The notes beneath the pieces were generated by a model that was not told the DNA's origin, did no database searches, and saw only the letters and a program-made list of their open reading frames with translations. The translations under genes were made by a program, and so were the position numbers. Below are positions 20,260 through 30,990 of a stretch of DNA of 64,000 nt, piece by piece (position 1 is the first letter of the stretch; the number at the start of each line of letters is the position of its first letter). Source of the stretch: Hydrogenophilales bacterium (GTDB lineage: Bacteria > Pseudomonadota > Gammaproteobacteria > Burkholderiales > Thiobacillaceae); contig JADJYY010000041.1 in NCBI GenBank assembly GCA_016719465.1, positions 42,344 to 106,343 of the forward strand. Direction: 5' to 3'.

Positions 20260-20561
20260 GGACGTTTTACCTCCGTGGGGGGTCGAATACCGGGCTCCAT
20301 GACATGGAAGAAGACTTCGTTGGCCTTCACCATGCCGAGCTCGAAACGGGCGCGCTCGTCCAGGGCATCGTAACCGGAATGCAGATCCCGCGCCTCGGCC
20401 GCGAGCTGAATATTGCGGGTTTCCAGGGCTTGGTTGGCGGTTTTCTGAGCGGCGATATCCCGCTCCAGTTCCCATACCCGCAGCCAGCTGCCCTTCCCCA
20501 GCCAGAGGGGGTATTGCAGCAGCAGGATCAGCACCGCCAGGGTCCAGGCCAGCCCGCGCAT
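20256..20561 (-). CDS. ftsB: Septum formation protein FtsB
   Basis: A 101-residue bitopic protein with one N-terminal transmembrane segment (residues ~4-21, LAWTLAVLILLLQYPLWLG) and a heptad-rich periplasmic coiled coil. It also has the FtsB tail ARFELGMVKANEVFFHVM. It forms the FtsQLB divisome complex. It sits 2 nt after eno, an arrangement widespread in beta- and gammaproteobacteria, and overlaps zipA. Confidence 0.93.
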   Translation of the reverse strand: MRGLAWTLAVLILLLQYPLWLGKGSWLRVWELERDIAAQKTANQALETRNIQLAAEARDLHSGYDALDERARFELGMVKANEVFFHVMEPGIRPPTEVKRP

Positions 20562-20562
20562 C

Positions 20563-21846
20563 TCATCTCAGTTGGTAGAAGGCGTCACGGCCGGGATAGC
20601 GGGCGCGCTCGGCGAGTTCTTCCTCGATGCGCAGCAACTGGTTGTACTTGGCCATGCGGTCGGCCCGGGACAGGGAGCCGGTCTTGATCTGCAGGGCGTT
20701 GCTGCCCACCGCCAGGTCGGCGATGAAGGCGTCCTCGGTCTCGCCGGAACGGTGGGAGATCACGGCGGTGTAGCCGGCCCGCTTGGCGGTTTCGATGGCG
20801 TCGAAGGTTTCCGACACGGTGCCGATCTGGTTCACCTTGATCAGGATGGAGTTGGCGATGTTCCTGGCGATGCCTTCGCGCAGGATTTTCGCGTTGGTGA
20901 CGAACAGGTCGTCGCCGACGATCTGGATCTTCTTGCCCAGCTTGGCGGTATGCAGCGCCCAGCCGTCCCAGTCGCCCTCGGCCATGCCGTCCTCGATGCT
21001 GATGATGGGGTACTTGTCCACCCAGGCGGCCAGGTAGTCGCCGAATTCGGCGGAGGTGAGCTTGAGGCCCTCGGATTCCAGCACGTAGCGGCCATCCTTG
21101 TAGAACTCGGAAGCGGCGCAGTCCAGGCCGATCAGCACGTCCCGGCCGGGGGTGTAGCCGGCGGCGGCGATGGCTTCCATGATGAACTTGAGGGCTTCCT
21201 CGTTGGACTTGAAGTTGGGGGCGAAACCGCCCTCGTCGCCCACGGTGGTGGGATGGCCGGCCTTGTCGAGGAGCTTCTTCAGCGTGTGGAACACCTCGGC
21301 GCCGCAGCGCAGGGCTTCCCGGAAACTGGGCAGGCCGGCGGGGATGATCATGAATTCCTGGATGTCCACGCTGTTGTTGGCGTGGGCGCCGCCGTTGACG
21401 ATGTTCATCATGGGCACCGGCAGATGCATGGGGCCGGCGCCGCCCAGATAGCGGTACAGGGGCAGGCCGGCGTCCTCGGCGGCGGCACGGGCGCAGGCCA
21501 TGGACACCGCCAGGATGGCGTTGGCGCCCAGGCGGGCCTTGTTGTCGCTGCCGTCCAGGTCGATCAGGATCTGGTCGATCAGGTGTTGTTCTTCCGCGTC
21601 CAGGCCCAGGACGGCCTCGGCGATCTCGGTATTCACGTTCTCGACGGCGCGCAGCACGCCCTTGCCGCCATAGCGGGCCTTGTCGCCATCCCTGAGTTCG
21701 ATGGCTTCCCGGCTGCCGGTGGAGGCGCCGGAGGGCACCGCGGCGCGGCCCAGCACACCGGATTCCAGAAGCACGTCGGCCTCCACGGTGGGGTTGCCGC
21801 GTGAATCCAGGATTTCGCGGGCGATGACATCAACGATAGCGCTCAA
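20563..21846 (-). CDS. eno: Enolase
   Basis: A 427-residue enolase, the usual length. Visible signatures are SGASTGSREAIELRDGD near residue 40, GDDLFVTN near residue 312 and SHRSGETED near residue 365 (substrate/Mg binding). It interconverts 2-phosphoglycerate and phosphoenolpyruvate. It lies between kdsA, which consumes phosphoenolpyruvate, and ftsB. Confidence 0.98.
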   Translation of the reverse strand: MSAIVDVIAREILDSRGNPTVEADVLLESGVLGRAAVPSGASTGSREAIELRDGDKARYGGKGVLRAVENVNTEIAEAVLGLDAEEQHLIDQILIDLDGSDNKARLGANAILAVSMACARAAAEDAGLPLYRYLGGAGPMHLPVPMMNIVNGGAHANNSVDIQEFMIIPAGLPSFREALRCGAEVFHTLKKLLDKAGHPTTVGDEGGFAPNFKSNEEALKFIMEAIAAAGYTPGRDVLIGLDCAASEFYKDGRYVLESEGLKLTSAEFGDYLAAWVDKYPIISIEDGMAEGDWDGWALHTAKLGKKIQIVGDDLFVTNAKILREGIARNIANSILIKVNQIGTVSETFDAIETAKRAGYTAVISHRSGETEDAFIADLAVGSNALQIKTGSLSRADRMAKYNQLLRIEEELAERARYPGRDAFYQLR

Positions 21847-21888
21847 TTTCTTTCCTTTTCGTTTTACAGGGCGACGGGTAGCCGCCAG

Positions 21889-22724
21889 TTACAAGCGGGC
21901 TTCGATAAAGCCCTTTTGCTTCACCAAGGCGTCGATGTCCTTGAGGGTGAAGAGCAATTCCTTCATGAGATGCAGGGGCCAGGCGTTGGGGCCGTCGGAC
22001 AGGGCCGTGGCCGGGTCCGGATGAGTCTCCGCGAACAGGCCGCTCACCCCGACCGCCACGGCGGCGCGCGCCAGCACCGGCACGAATTCCCGCTGGCCGC
22101 CGGAAGTGGTGCCCTGGCCGCCGGGCTGCTGCACCGAATGGGTGGCGTCGAACACCACCGGGCAGCCGGTTTCCCGCATGATGGCCAGGCCGCGCATGTC
22201 GGACACCAAGGTGTTGTAGCCGAAGGACACGCCCCGGTCGCACACCATGATGGTGTCGGCGCCACCGTTGGCGGTTTTCGCCTTGTCGACCACGTTCTTC
22301 ATGTCGCCGGGGGCGAGGAACTGGCCCTTCTTGATGTTCACCGGCTTGCCGCAGGTGGCCACCGCCTCGATGAAATCGGTCTGGCGGCAGAGGAAGGCGG
22401 GGGTTTGCAGCACGTCCACCACGGCCGCCACCGGGGCGATCTCGTCCTCGGTGTGCACGTCGGTGAGCACCGGCACGCCGATCTTGTTCTTCACTGCGGA
22501 CAGGATGCGCAGTCCCTCGTCCAGCCCCAGGCCCCGGAACGACTTGCCCGAGGAACGGTTGGCCTTGTCGAAGGACGACTTGTAGATGAAGGGAATGCCC
22601 ACCTGGTTGCAGATTTCCTTCAGGGCGCCCGCGGTGTCCAGGGCCATCTGCTCGGATTCGATGACGCAGGGCCCGGCGATCAGGAACAGGGGATGGTCCA
22701 GTCCGACTTCGAATCCACACAGTT

Positions 22725-22728
<4 letters not shown>
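21889..22728 (-). CDS. kdsA: 3-deoxy-8-phosphooctulonate (KDO-8-P) synthase
   Basis: A 279-residue class I aldolase-type synthase (GPCVIESEQMALDTA near residue 20, DATHSVQQPGGQG near residue 195, ETHPDPATALSDGPN near residue 235). It condenses phosphoenolpyruvate with arabinose-5-phosphate for lipopolysaccharide inner core. It overlaps pyrG by 4 nt (ATGA). Confidence 0.97.
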
Positions 22729-24365
<1,637 letters not shown>

Positions 24366-24572
24366 AAATTTGGCTGATGCGGGGATGCGGAATGATACCG
24401 GAATGGCCCCGCCCCCTCAAAAAAAGCTCCGGCGGCCAGGGTGGCGCAAGGCGTCCGCGCCGCATGCGCCCTTTTGATCTTCATACCCCTGCCCGCGCCC
24501 CTTCTCTCCACCGCAACCGGTGTGTTCGACCCGGAAACGGCTCACCGGAGTGAACCTGAAACCTTCATGTTC

Positions 24573-24590
24573 ATGTCACGCGGCGGTCAT
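24573..24590 (+). promoter_or_regulatory. Candidate Pho box upstream of the alkaline phosphatase
   Basis: Two 7-mers, ATGTCAC and CGGTCAT, are separated by 4 bp (11-bp period), matching 11 of 14 positions of the CTGTCAT-N4-CTGTCAT PhoB half-site pair. The site is about 80 nt upstream of the phosphatase ATG. This is the only regulatory signal I see in the 303-bp divergent interval 24366-24668 between pyrG and the phosphatase. Experimental support is absent. Confidence 0.45.
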
Positions 24591-24668
24591 GTGCGCCCGA
24601 TAGCTTTGTCGACGCATCGCCAGCTTGAACCATCGCTTCGTCGCCCCCCGATCCACAGGAGAAAACCC

Positions 24669-26198
24669 ATGAATTTCGCCATGAAACCCGTGGTGGCCGC
24701 CCTGGCCATCGCCCTGACCACCACCTCCGCCCTGGCCGAGGAAACCGAGAACGCCGCCACCTGGTACGCCGCCGGCCAGAAGGCCTTGAAAGAGGCCAAG
24801 ACCCTCTACCCCGGCTTCCGCCGCGCCAAGAACGTGATCCTGTTCGTCGGCGACGGCATGGGCGTGTCCACCGTCACCGCCGCCCGCATCCTGGATGGCC
24901 AGCTGCAAGGCAAGGACGGAGAGAAAAACGTTCTGGCCATGGAAAAGCTGCCCTACCTGGCCCTGTCCAAGACCTACTCCGCCAACCAGCAGACCTCCGA
25001 CTCCGCCCCCACCATGACCGCCATGGTCACCGGCGTGAAGACCAGCGACGGCGTGCTCGGCATCAACCAGTCGGTGGCCCGCAAGGAGAAGGACAATGCG
25101 GTGATCCAGGCCAACAAGCTGACCACCATCCTGGAACTGGCCGAGGCCAAGGGCCTGTCCACCGGCGTCGTCTCCACCGCCCGCATCACCCATGCCACCC
25201 CGGGCGCCACCTACGCCCACATCGCCGAGCGGGACTGGGAAAGCGACGCCAACCTGCCGGCCGGGGCCAGCGTGAAGGACATCGCCGCCCAGATGATCGA
25301 CAACTTCCCCAAAGGCGATGGCATCGAGGTGGTACTGGGCGGTGGCCGCTCCAAGTTCCTGCCCAAGACCGTCAATGATCCCGAGGACAACGGCAAGACG
25401 GGCGAGCGCAAGGATGGCCGCGACCTGGTTGATGAGTGGACCGCCAAGTTTGGCGGCCAGTTCGTCTACGACAAGGCTGGTTTCGACGCCATCAACCCGG
25501 CCAACACCAAGCGTCTGCTGGGCCTGTTCGAGCGCTCGCACATGGAATACGAAACCGACCGCGCCGGCGACACCGCGGGCGAGCCTTCCGTGGCAGAGAT
25601 GACCGAAAAGGCCATCGATATCCTGGACAACAACAAGAAGGGGTACTTCCTGATGGTGGAGGCCGGCCGCATCGATCACGGCCATCACGTGGGCAACGCC
25701 TACCGGGCGCTGACCGACACCATCGCCCTGGATGAAGCGGTGCGCGTGGCCATGGAGAAGACCGATCCCAAGGACACCCTGATCATCGTCACCGCCGACC
25801 ACAGCCACGTGTTCACCATCGCCGGCTATCCCAAGCGCGGCAACCCCATCCTGGGCAAGGTGGTCAATCCGGGCAGCGACACCCCCGCCCTGGCCGCGGA
25901 TAACATGCCCTATACCACCCTGTCCTACGCCAACGGCCTGGGCTACCGGGAAAACTCCCCCATCGAGGCCGCCTACACGGATGGTCTGGGCGCCCAGGTG
26001 GGCCGCTTCGCCGACCTGGCCAGCGTGGACACCGAGCACATGAACTTCCATCAGGAGGCCCTGGTGCCTCTGGGCTCGGAAACCCACGCGGGCGAGGACG
26101 TGGCCATCTACGCCGGCGGCCCCCGCGCCCATCTGTTCCACGGCGTGCAGGAACAGAACTACATCTTCCACGTCATGCAGGACGCCCTGGGCCTGTAA
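24669..26198 (+). CDS. Alkaline phosphatase, periplasmic, PhoA family
   Basis: A 509-residue protein beginning with a Sec signal peptide (KPVVAALAIALTTTSALA, cleavage after ALA near residue 23). Alkaline phosphatase motifs are in order: metal-binding GDGMG near residue 58, nucleophile Ser in TSDSAPTMTAMVTG, EAGRIDHGHHVGNA, and TADHSHVF. It releases phosphate from organic monoesters in the periplasm. The start is the ATG after AGGAGAAAA. The frame is open further upstream but has no signal-like sequence there. The candidate Pho box suggests phosphate-starvation control. Confidence 0.92.
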   Translation: MNFAMKPVVAALAIALTTTSALAEETENAATWYAAGQKALKEAKTLYPGFRRAKNVILFVGDGMGVSTVTAARILDGQLQGKDGEKNVLAMEKLPYLALSKTYSANQQTSDSAPTMTAMVTGVKTSDGVLGINQSVARKEKDNAVIQANKLTTILELAEAKGLSTGVVSTARITHATPGATYAHIAERDWESDANLPAGASVKDIAAQMIDNFPKGDGIEVVLGGGRSKFLPKTVNDPEDNGKTGERKDGRDLVDEWTAKFGGQFVYDKAGFDAINPANTKRLLGLFERSHMEYETDRAGDTAGEPSVAEMTEKAIDILDNNKKGYFLMVEAGRIDHGHHVGNAYRALTDTIALDEAVRVAMEKTDPKDTLIIVTADHSHVFTIAGYPKRGNPILGKVVNPGSDTPALAADNMPYTTLSYANGLGYRENSPIEAAYTDGLGAQVGRFADLASVDTEHMNFHQEALVPLGSETHAGEDVAIYAGGPRAHLFHGVQEQNYIFHVMQDALGL

Positions 26199-26223
26199 GC
26201 GGGCGCCCGGCCAGTCCCATTTC

Positions 26224-26251
26224 GGAGAGGCCGCGGGGCCTCTCCTTTTTT
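26224..26251 (+). terminator. Rho-independent terminator after the alkaline phosphatase
   Basis: A 9-bp stem GGAGAGGCC/GGCCTCTCC with a 4-nt loop (26233-26236) is followed by six T. It separates the phosphatase from the next gene, so that gene may be expressed by read-through or from its own promoter. Confidence 0.85.
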
Positions 26252-26268
26252 CATTTACGGAGAATTCC

Positions 26269-26958
26269 ATGCATGGTCGTCACCTTTTCCTCCTGGGCAT
26301 CGTCCTGACCCGGATCGCCGCGGCCGACGCCGCGCCGACCGAAGAGGTCATCGCCGCCCGCTTCATCACCACCACCTGCGCCCAGCCCTGCGTCACCCCC
26401 AAGGCCGGCGACTGGTATCTCTGGCGTGGTGAAAACCGGGTGGAAGTCCGCGCCGCCTCCGGCGAGGTTGGCGAGATCTGGCGGCGCGACGGCCAGGGCC
26501 GCGTCAATTTCGTCTATATCGAGCCCGGCCGGAAGCGCGGCATCGAATACAACACCACCGATCTGCGCATGATCGGCCACAAGCGGCCCTGGGAACGACT
26601 GGCCGGCATCGTCTCCCCCATGGACCTGGAAAAGCTCGCGCCCGCCGGTGAAACCGAGGTGTTGGGCCACAAGGCCAGGCGCTACGCGGGAAAACTGGGC
26701 AAACGCGCCATGGAGGTAGTCTGGCTGCCGGATCTGCGATTGGCGGCCCGGGTCAGCGTGACCGATCCGGATCGACAGGTCACCACCGAACTGAAGGCCT
26801 TCCTGGAGGGGGAGGCTCCTGCCGCGATCTCGGACAAGGCCCTGGCCGATTTCCAGCTGGTGGACTTCGCGGATGTGGGCGACATGGAGACCAACCCGTC
26901 CATGACCTGGCTGAAACAGGCCATGGCCGCCCCGGGACACGAGCACCACGATCACTGA
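26269..26958 (+). CDS. Secreted protein of unknown function with His-rich C-terminus
   Basis: A 229-residue protein with a probable signal peptide (HLFLLGIVLTRIAAADA, cleavage near residue 21). The mature part contains a Cys pair (TCAQPC), Trp/Arg-rich strands (WYLWRGENRVEVR) and ends GHEHHDH, a likely metal-binding tail. I do not recognise the family. It follows the alkaline phosphatase on the same strand after a terminator. A good ribosome-binding site (ACGGAG) precedes the ATG. Confidence 0.7.
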   Translation: MHGRHLFLLGIVLTRIAAADAAPTEEVIAARFITTTCAQPCVTPKAGDWYLWRGENRVEVRAASGEVGEIWRRDGQGRVNFVYIEPGRKRGIEYNTTDLRMIGHKRPWERLAGIVSPMDLEKLAPAGETEVLGHKARRYAGKLGKRAMEVVWLPDLRLAARVSVTDPDRQVTTELKAFLEGEAPAAISDKALADFQLVDFADVGDMETNPSMTWLKQAMAAPGHEHHDH

Positions 26959-26986
26959 GGCCGCCCGCGCGGCGGGGCATGTCGGC

Positions 26987-27043
26987 TCAGGCGCCGGTCG
27001 TGCCCGTCACGACCGGGTGGGTGACATGGGCCAGGCGCAGGCC
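26987..27043 (-). pseudogene. Remnant of a DUF190 gene (C-terminal end only)
   Basis: On the minus strand this piece reads GLRLAHVTHPVVTGTTGA and a TGA stop. It matches the last 18 residues of the intact DUF190 protein at 38.7 kb (GLKLVYVTHPVDMGVTGA) at 12-13 positions, and DNA identity is around 70%. Sequence before it in that frame is not DUF190-like, so only the 3' end survives. It is too diverged to be a recent copy. Confidence 0.6.
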
Positions 27044-27300
27044 GGGGGATGCCGGGCAAGGAAGCCCATGGCGATAAAAGCGGCTTCCTCAAGTTGCTCG
27101 ACGCATCCCCAACAATGCGGATGCACCGCGGGTTCGCCTTCACCCTGCGAAGAAATCCCATGCCGCCCCCGTGAAGCCTGGCGTGGATCGTGTTGAAGGC
27201 TGTCACCTCCATATGACATTGAGCCCTGTCTCCGCCGGCGCAATAAAAACAGCGGAAATCGCGGACGGTAGTGATTTCGATCTGGAAAAACCCTGAGGGC
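27044..27300. other. Intergenic stretch at the left edge of the secretion locus
   Basis: Together with the DUF190 remnant this forms the 342-bp gap between the secreted protein and the HlyD-like gene. I see no convincing coding frame, terminator or RNA. Short minus-strand frames here have no recognisable features. Confidence 0.4.
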
Positions 27301-28716
27301 TCACCGCTCGCGCAGGCTCTCGTCCCGGTACTGCAACAGCGGGCTGAGGAAGTACTCGACCACGCGCCGTTTGCCGGTCTTGATCTCGACGGTGACGGCC
27401 ATGCCCGGCGTCAAGTTCACGGTCTTGCCGTCGACCCGCAGCGTGGCTTGTTCCAGTTTCACCCGCGCCGCATAGACCAGACCGCGTTTCTCGTCCTGGA
27501 TGGCGTCGCCGGACACCTGGATCACCTTGCCGCGCAGGGTGCCGTACCTGGTGAACGGGAAGGTCTCGATCTTCACCTCGGCCGCCTGCCCGGCCTGGAC
27601 GAAGCCGATGTCCTTGTTCTCGACGAAGGCCTCGACCTCCAGCGGATTGTCGCCGGGCACGATCACCAGCAGCGGCTGCGCCGGGGTGACCACGCCGCCG
27701 ACGGTATGCACCGCCAGTTGCTGGACGGTGCCGCCGACCGGCGCGACCAGCCGCATCAGCCGGCCGCGGTTCTCCGCCTTGAGCAAATCCTGCGACAGGC
27801 TCGCGGCCTTCTGTTCGGCCAGGTTCAGCGCGTCCAGCATGGCGCGCCGGGTTTCGGCGATCAGCGAGGCGCGCTGGCGCTGCCCCTCCAGCAGCGCGGC
27901 GCGGATTTCCTCCAGCCTAGCCTGTTGCGCCGCCAGATCGCGTTCCTGTTCGATGCGGGCTTGTTCCCGCTCAAGATAGCCATGGCGTGAGACGAAGTTC
28001 TTCTCGAACAAGTCCTTGTAATCGCGGGCACGCTGCCGGGCGATGGGGGCGGTCTCGGCAAGTTTCTCGACCAGTTCCCGAGTGGAACGCCATTCCGCCT
28101 CGCGCCGGACGATCTCCGCGTCGAGTTGTTCCAGCCTGGCGCGCAACGCCCCATGCTGACCGTCCAACAAACGTTGCTCGGCGGCCAGACGAGCGGCGTC
28201 GACGCCGAGGGCGGGTTCGAGCCGGGGCGACCGGGCGGACTCCAGCGCGGCGAGCAGCGCGCGGGCGCGCGCGGCTTCGAGCCGGGCAGCCAGCTGGTCC
28301 TGGCCGATGCGGGTGGTGTCGGCGAGGGTCTGAGTGGCGTCGAACTCGATCAGCGGATCGCCGGGCTTGACTCGCTGCCCGTCGCGCACGTGGATCGCCA
28401 GCACCGCCGCCGTTTCCATGGACTGGATCACCTTGGAGCGGTCGTCCGGGATCAGTTTGCCGTGGGCGCTGGCGACAATATCGATGCGGCCGAACACCGC
28501 CCAGAGCAGCGCGATCAGAGCGAACAGCAGGATCAGCCCCATGGCGATGCGCGGCGCCGGATGCGGCGGCGTTTCCCGCAGCGCCAGCGCCGCCGGCAGG
28601 AACTCCGCCTCGTGGCCGCTCCGGCCGGTACCGTCCATTTCCCGGCGCAGGGCCCAGGCATGGCGCAACGCCCGTCCATGGCGGGCAAGCAGCTCAAGGG
28701 TGGCGGCAAGTCTCAT
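27301..28716 (-). CDS. Type I secretion membrane fusion protein, HlyD family
   Basis: A 471-residue periplasmic adaptor. A cytoplasmic N-terminus is followed by one transmembrane helix (residues ~58-77, MGLILLFALIALLWAVFGRI), a lipoyl half-motif (HGKLIPDDRSKVIQS), a long coiled-coil hairpin (residues ~145-310), the second lipoyl half and a beta-barrel (GMAVTVEIKTGKRRVVEYF). It links the ABC exporter to an outer-membrane TolC-type channel, which is not encoded in this window. The ATG at 28716 overlaps no gene but sits within a few nt of the exporter stop, so it is coupled. Confidence 0.93.
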   Translation of the reverse strand: MRLAATLELLARHGRALRHAWALRREMDGTGRSGHEAEFLPAALALRETPPHPAPRIAMGLILLFALIALLWAVFGRIDIVASAHGKLIPDDRSKVIQSMETAAVLAIHVRDGQRVKPGDPLIEFDATQTLADTTRIGQDQLAARLEAARARALLAALESARSPRLEPALGVDAARLAAEQRLLDGQHGALRARLEQLDAEIVRREAEWRSTRELVEKLAETAPIARQRARDYKDLFEKNFVSRHGYLEREQARIEQERDLAAQQARLEEIRAALLEGQRQRASLIAETRRAMLDALNLAEQKAASLSQDLLKAENRGRLMRLVAPVGGTVQQLAVHTVGGVVTPAQPLLVIVPGDNPLEVEAFVENKDIGFVQAGQAAEVKIETFPFTRYGTLRGKVIQVSGDAIQDEKRGLVYAARVKLEQATLRVDGKTVNLTPGMAVTVEIKTGKRRVVEYFLSPLLQYRDESLRER

Positions 28717-28718
28717 GA

Positions 28719-30887
28719 TCAGGCGTGTTGCAAACGATAAAGGCGGCTGTAATGCCCGGCCTCGTGCCGCAACAGTTCGGCGTGGCTGCCGGCTTCCACG
28801 ATCTGCCCCCGGTCGATGACCAGGATGCGGTTGGCCTCGCGCACGGCGGACAGGCGGTGGGCGATGACGATCACCGTGCGACCCTGGCAGATGGCCTTCA
28901 TGTTCTGCTGGATGACGCGTTCCGACTCGTAGTCCAGGGCGCTGGTGGCCTCGTCGAAGATCAGGATGCGCGGACTCGTGATCAGCGCGCGGGCGATGGC
29001 GATGCGCTGGCGCTGACCGCCGGACAGGGTCGAGCCGTGTTCGCCGACCAGTGTGTCGTAACCCTCCGGCAGTTCCAGGATGAAGTCGTGCGCGCCGGCC
29101 AGCTTCGCCGCCCGCATGACCTGCTCCAGCGGCGCGCCCGGGTCGGCCAGGGCGATGTTGTCGCGGATGCTGCGGTTGAACAGCACGTTCTCCTGCAACA
29201 CCACTCCGATCTGGCGGCGCAGCGACGAGGCGTCGGCCAGCGCCAGGTCGACGCCATCCACCAGCACCCGGCCGCGTTCCGGCACGTAGAGGCGCTGCAC
29301 CAGCTTGGCCAGCGTGCTTTTGCCCGAGCCGGAGCGGCCGACCACGCCGATCACCTCGCCGGGGGCGATGGTCAGGCTGACGCCGCGCAGCACTTCCGGG
29401 CCGTCCGGCCGGTAGCGGAACACCACCTGGTCCAGCTCGATGCGGCCGGCCAGGGCGGGCAGCGGTGACCTGGCGCCGGCTAGCTCGGTGCGACTGTTGA
29501 GGATGTCGCCCAGGCGCTGCACCGAGATGCCGGTCTGCTGGAAGTCGGTCCACAACTGGGCCAGGCGCATGATGGGCTGGGCCACGCGGCCGGCCAGCAT
29601 GTTGAAGGCGATGAGCTGGCCCACCGTGAGTTCGCCCTCGATCACCAGCCTGGCGCCGAGCCAGAGCGTGGCCACGGTCACCAGCTTGCCGACCAGATTG
29701 ACGCCTTCGTGGGCGACGGTGGACAACTTGGCGGCGCGGAAGCCGGCGCTGACATAGGCGGCGAGCTGCTTGTCCCAGTGGCGGGTCATCTGTGGTTCCA
29801 CCGCCATCGCCTTCAGGGTGTCGATGCCGGACACGGTTTCCACCAGGAAGGCCTGGTTCTCGGCGCCGCGGTTGAATTTCTCGTGCAGGCGGGCGCGCAG
29901 CAGCGGCGTGACCAGCAGGGAAATCAACAGGTAGAGCGGCAGGGAAGCCAGCACCACCAGGGTCAGCCAGCCGCTGTAGAACAGCATGACGGCGATGAAC
30001 ACGCCGGAGAAGAACACGTCCAGCACCACGGTGATGGCGTTGCCGGTGAGGAAGGCGCGGATGTTCTCCAGCTCGCGCACGCGCGCCACCGAATCGCCCA
30101 CCCGGCGGGCCTGGAAATAGGCCATGGGCAGGTTGAGCAGATGGCGGAACAGGCGCGCGCCCAGTTCCACGTCGATGCGGCTGGTGGTGTGGGCGAAGAC
30201 ATAGGTGCGCAGGCCGGACAGCACCACCTCGAACAGCGACACCACCAGCAGGCCGACGGCGATGACGTCCAGCGTGGTCAGGCCGCGGTGCACCAGCACC
30301 TTGTCCATCACTACCTGGAAGAACAGCGGCGTCACCAGCGCGAACAGGTTGAGCACGAAGGAGACCAGCAGGATTTCGCCCAGCAGCCTGCGGTATTTGA
30401 CGATGGCGGGAATGAACCAGGTGAAGTCGAAGCGGGCCAGCTCGCCGGCCAGGGAGGCGCGCGAGGTGAACAGGACGAGCTCCCCCGTCCACCGCGCTTC
30501 CAGCTCGGCCCGCGACAGGGTCTGGGGTTTGCCGGCCTGGGGATCGTGGATGAGGGCCTGGTCCTCATCGACCCTGGCCAGGATGAAGAAGCCGCCTTGC
30601 CGCCCCAATGCCAGGGCGGGCAAGGGCATGGCGGCCAAGCGGGCGCTGGCCGCCCGCACCGCTTTGGCCTTGAGACCCAGCTTCCTGGCCGCCAGAAGGA
30701 TTTGTGTGATGCCGAAGGGACCGCCCTCGCCGAACTCATGGGCCAGCTGGGCCGGCTCCGCCGCCACGCCGTGGAAGCGGGCCAGCATGATGAGGCAGGT
30801 CAGGCCGGGGTCGAGGGGTGTGGGTGTGTCGGCGAGGGATTGCCGACCCGCGGATTCGGCGTCGAGCTCGTCTTCTTCCTTTTCCAT
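28719..30887 (-). CDS. Type I secretion ABC exporter, HlyB/LapB type with inactive C39-like domain
   Basis: A 722-residue protein. The N-terminal C39-peptidase-like domain (residues ~25-150) has DPGLTCLIMLARFHG where active peptidases have a catalytic Cys in DCG. The Pro replacement marks a chaperone-like domain that binds RTX substrates without cleaving them. A six-helix transmembrane domain (about residues 170-440) and an ABC ATPase follow (Walker A GRSGSGKST, signature LSGGQRQRIAIARAL, Walker B ILIFDEATSALD). The start at 30887 (MEKEEDELDAE) is chosen because upstream in-frame sequence overlaps the RTX gene. The likely substrate is the adjacent RTX protein. Confidence 0.93.
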   Translation of the reverse strand: MEKEEDELDAESAGRQSLADTPTPLDPGLTCLIMLARFHGVAAEPAQLAHEFGEGGPFGITQILLAARKLGLKAKAVRAASARLAAMPLPALALGRQGGFFILARVDEDQALIHDPQAGKPQTLSRAELEARWTGELVLFTSRASLAGELARFDFTWFIPAIVKYRRLLGEILLVSFVLNLFALVTPLFFQVVMDKVLVHRGLTTLDVIAVGLLVVSLFEVVLSGLRTYVFAHTTSRIDVELGARLFRHLLNLPMAYFQARRVGDSVARVRELENIRAFLTGNAITVVLDVFFSGVFIAVMLFYSGWLTLVVLASLPLYLLISLLVTPLLRARLHEKFNRGAENQAFLVETVSGIDTLKAMAVEPQMTRHWDKQLAAYVSAGFRAAKLSTVAHEGVNLVGKLVTVATLWLGARLVIEGELTVGQLIAFNMLAGRVAQPIMRLAQLWTDFQQTGISVQRLGDILNSRTELAGARSPLPALAGRIELDQVVFRYRPDGPEVLRGVSLTIAPGEVIGVVGRSGSGKSTLAKLVQRLYVPERGRVLVDGVDLALADASSLRRQIGVVLQENVLFNRSIRDNIALADPGAPLEQVMRAAKLAGAHDFILELPEGYDTLVGEHGSTLSGGQRQRIAIARALITSPRILIFDEATSALDYESERVIQQNMKAICQGRTVIVIAHRLSAVREANRILVIDRGQIVEAGSHAELLRHEAGHYSRLYRLQHA

Positions 30888-30990
30888 GTCGCGTTCCCTT
30901 GGTTTGCGCGGGGCGGCATTCCCCGCGAGGGGGGGCGGATCCGCAAGCCGCCAAAGACGGCAACGACTCCGCTGTCCCTTGCCGCCGTCC

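Noticed and set aside
26952..27212. A minus-strand 86-residue frame in the gap left of the secretion locus
   Set aside because: It overlaps the secreted-protein stop and the DUF190 remnant in another frame, and lacks recognisable features.
28717..30492. N-terminal extension of the HlyD-like frame to about 1,060 residues
   Set aside because: The upstream part is an alternative-frame shadow of the ABC exporter. The HlyD family start is the ATG at 28716.
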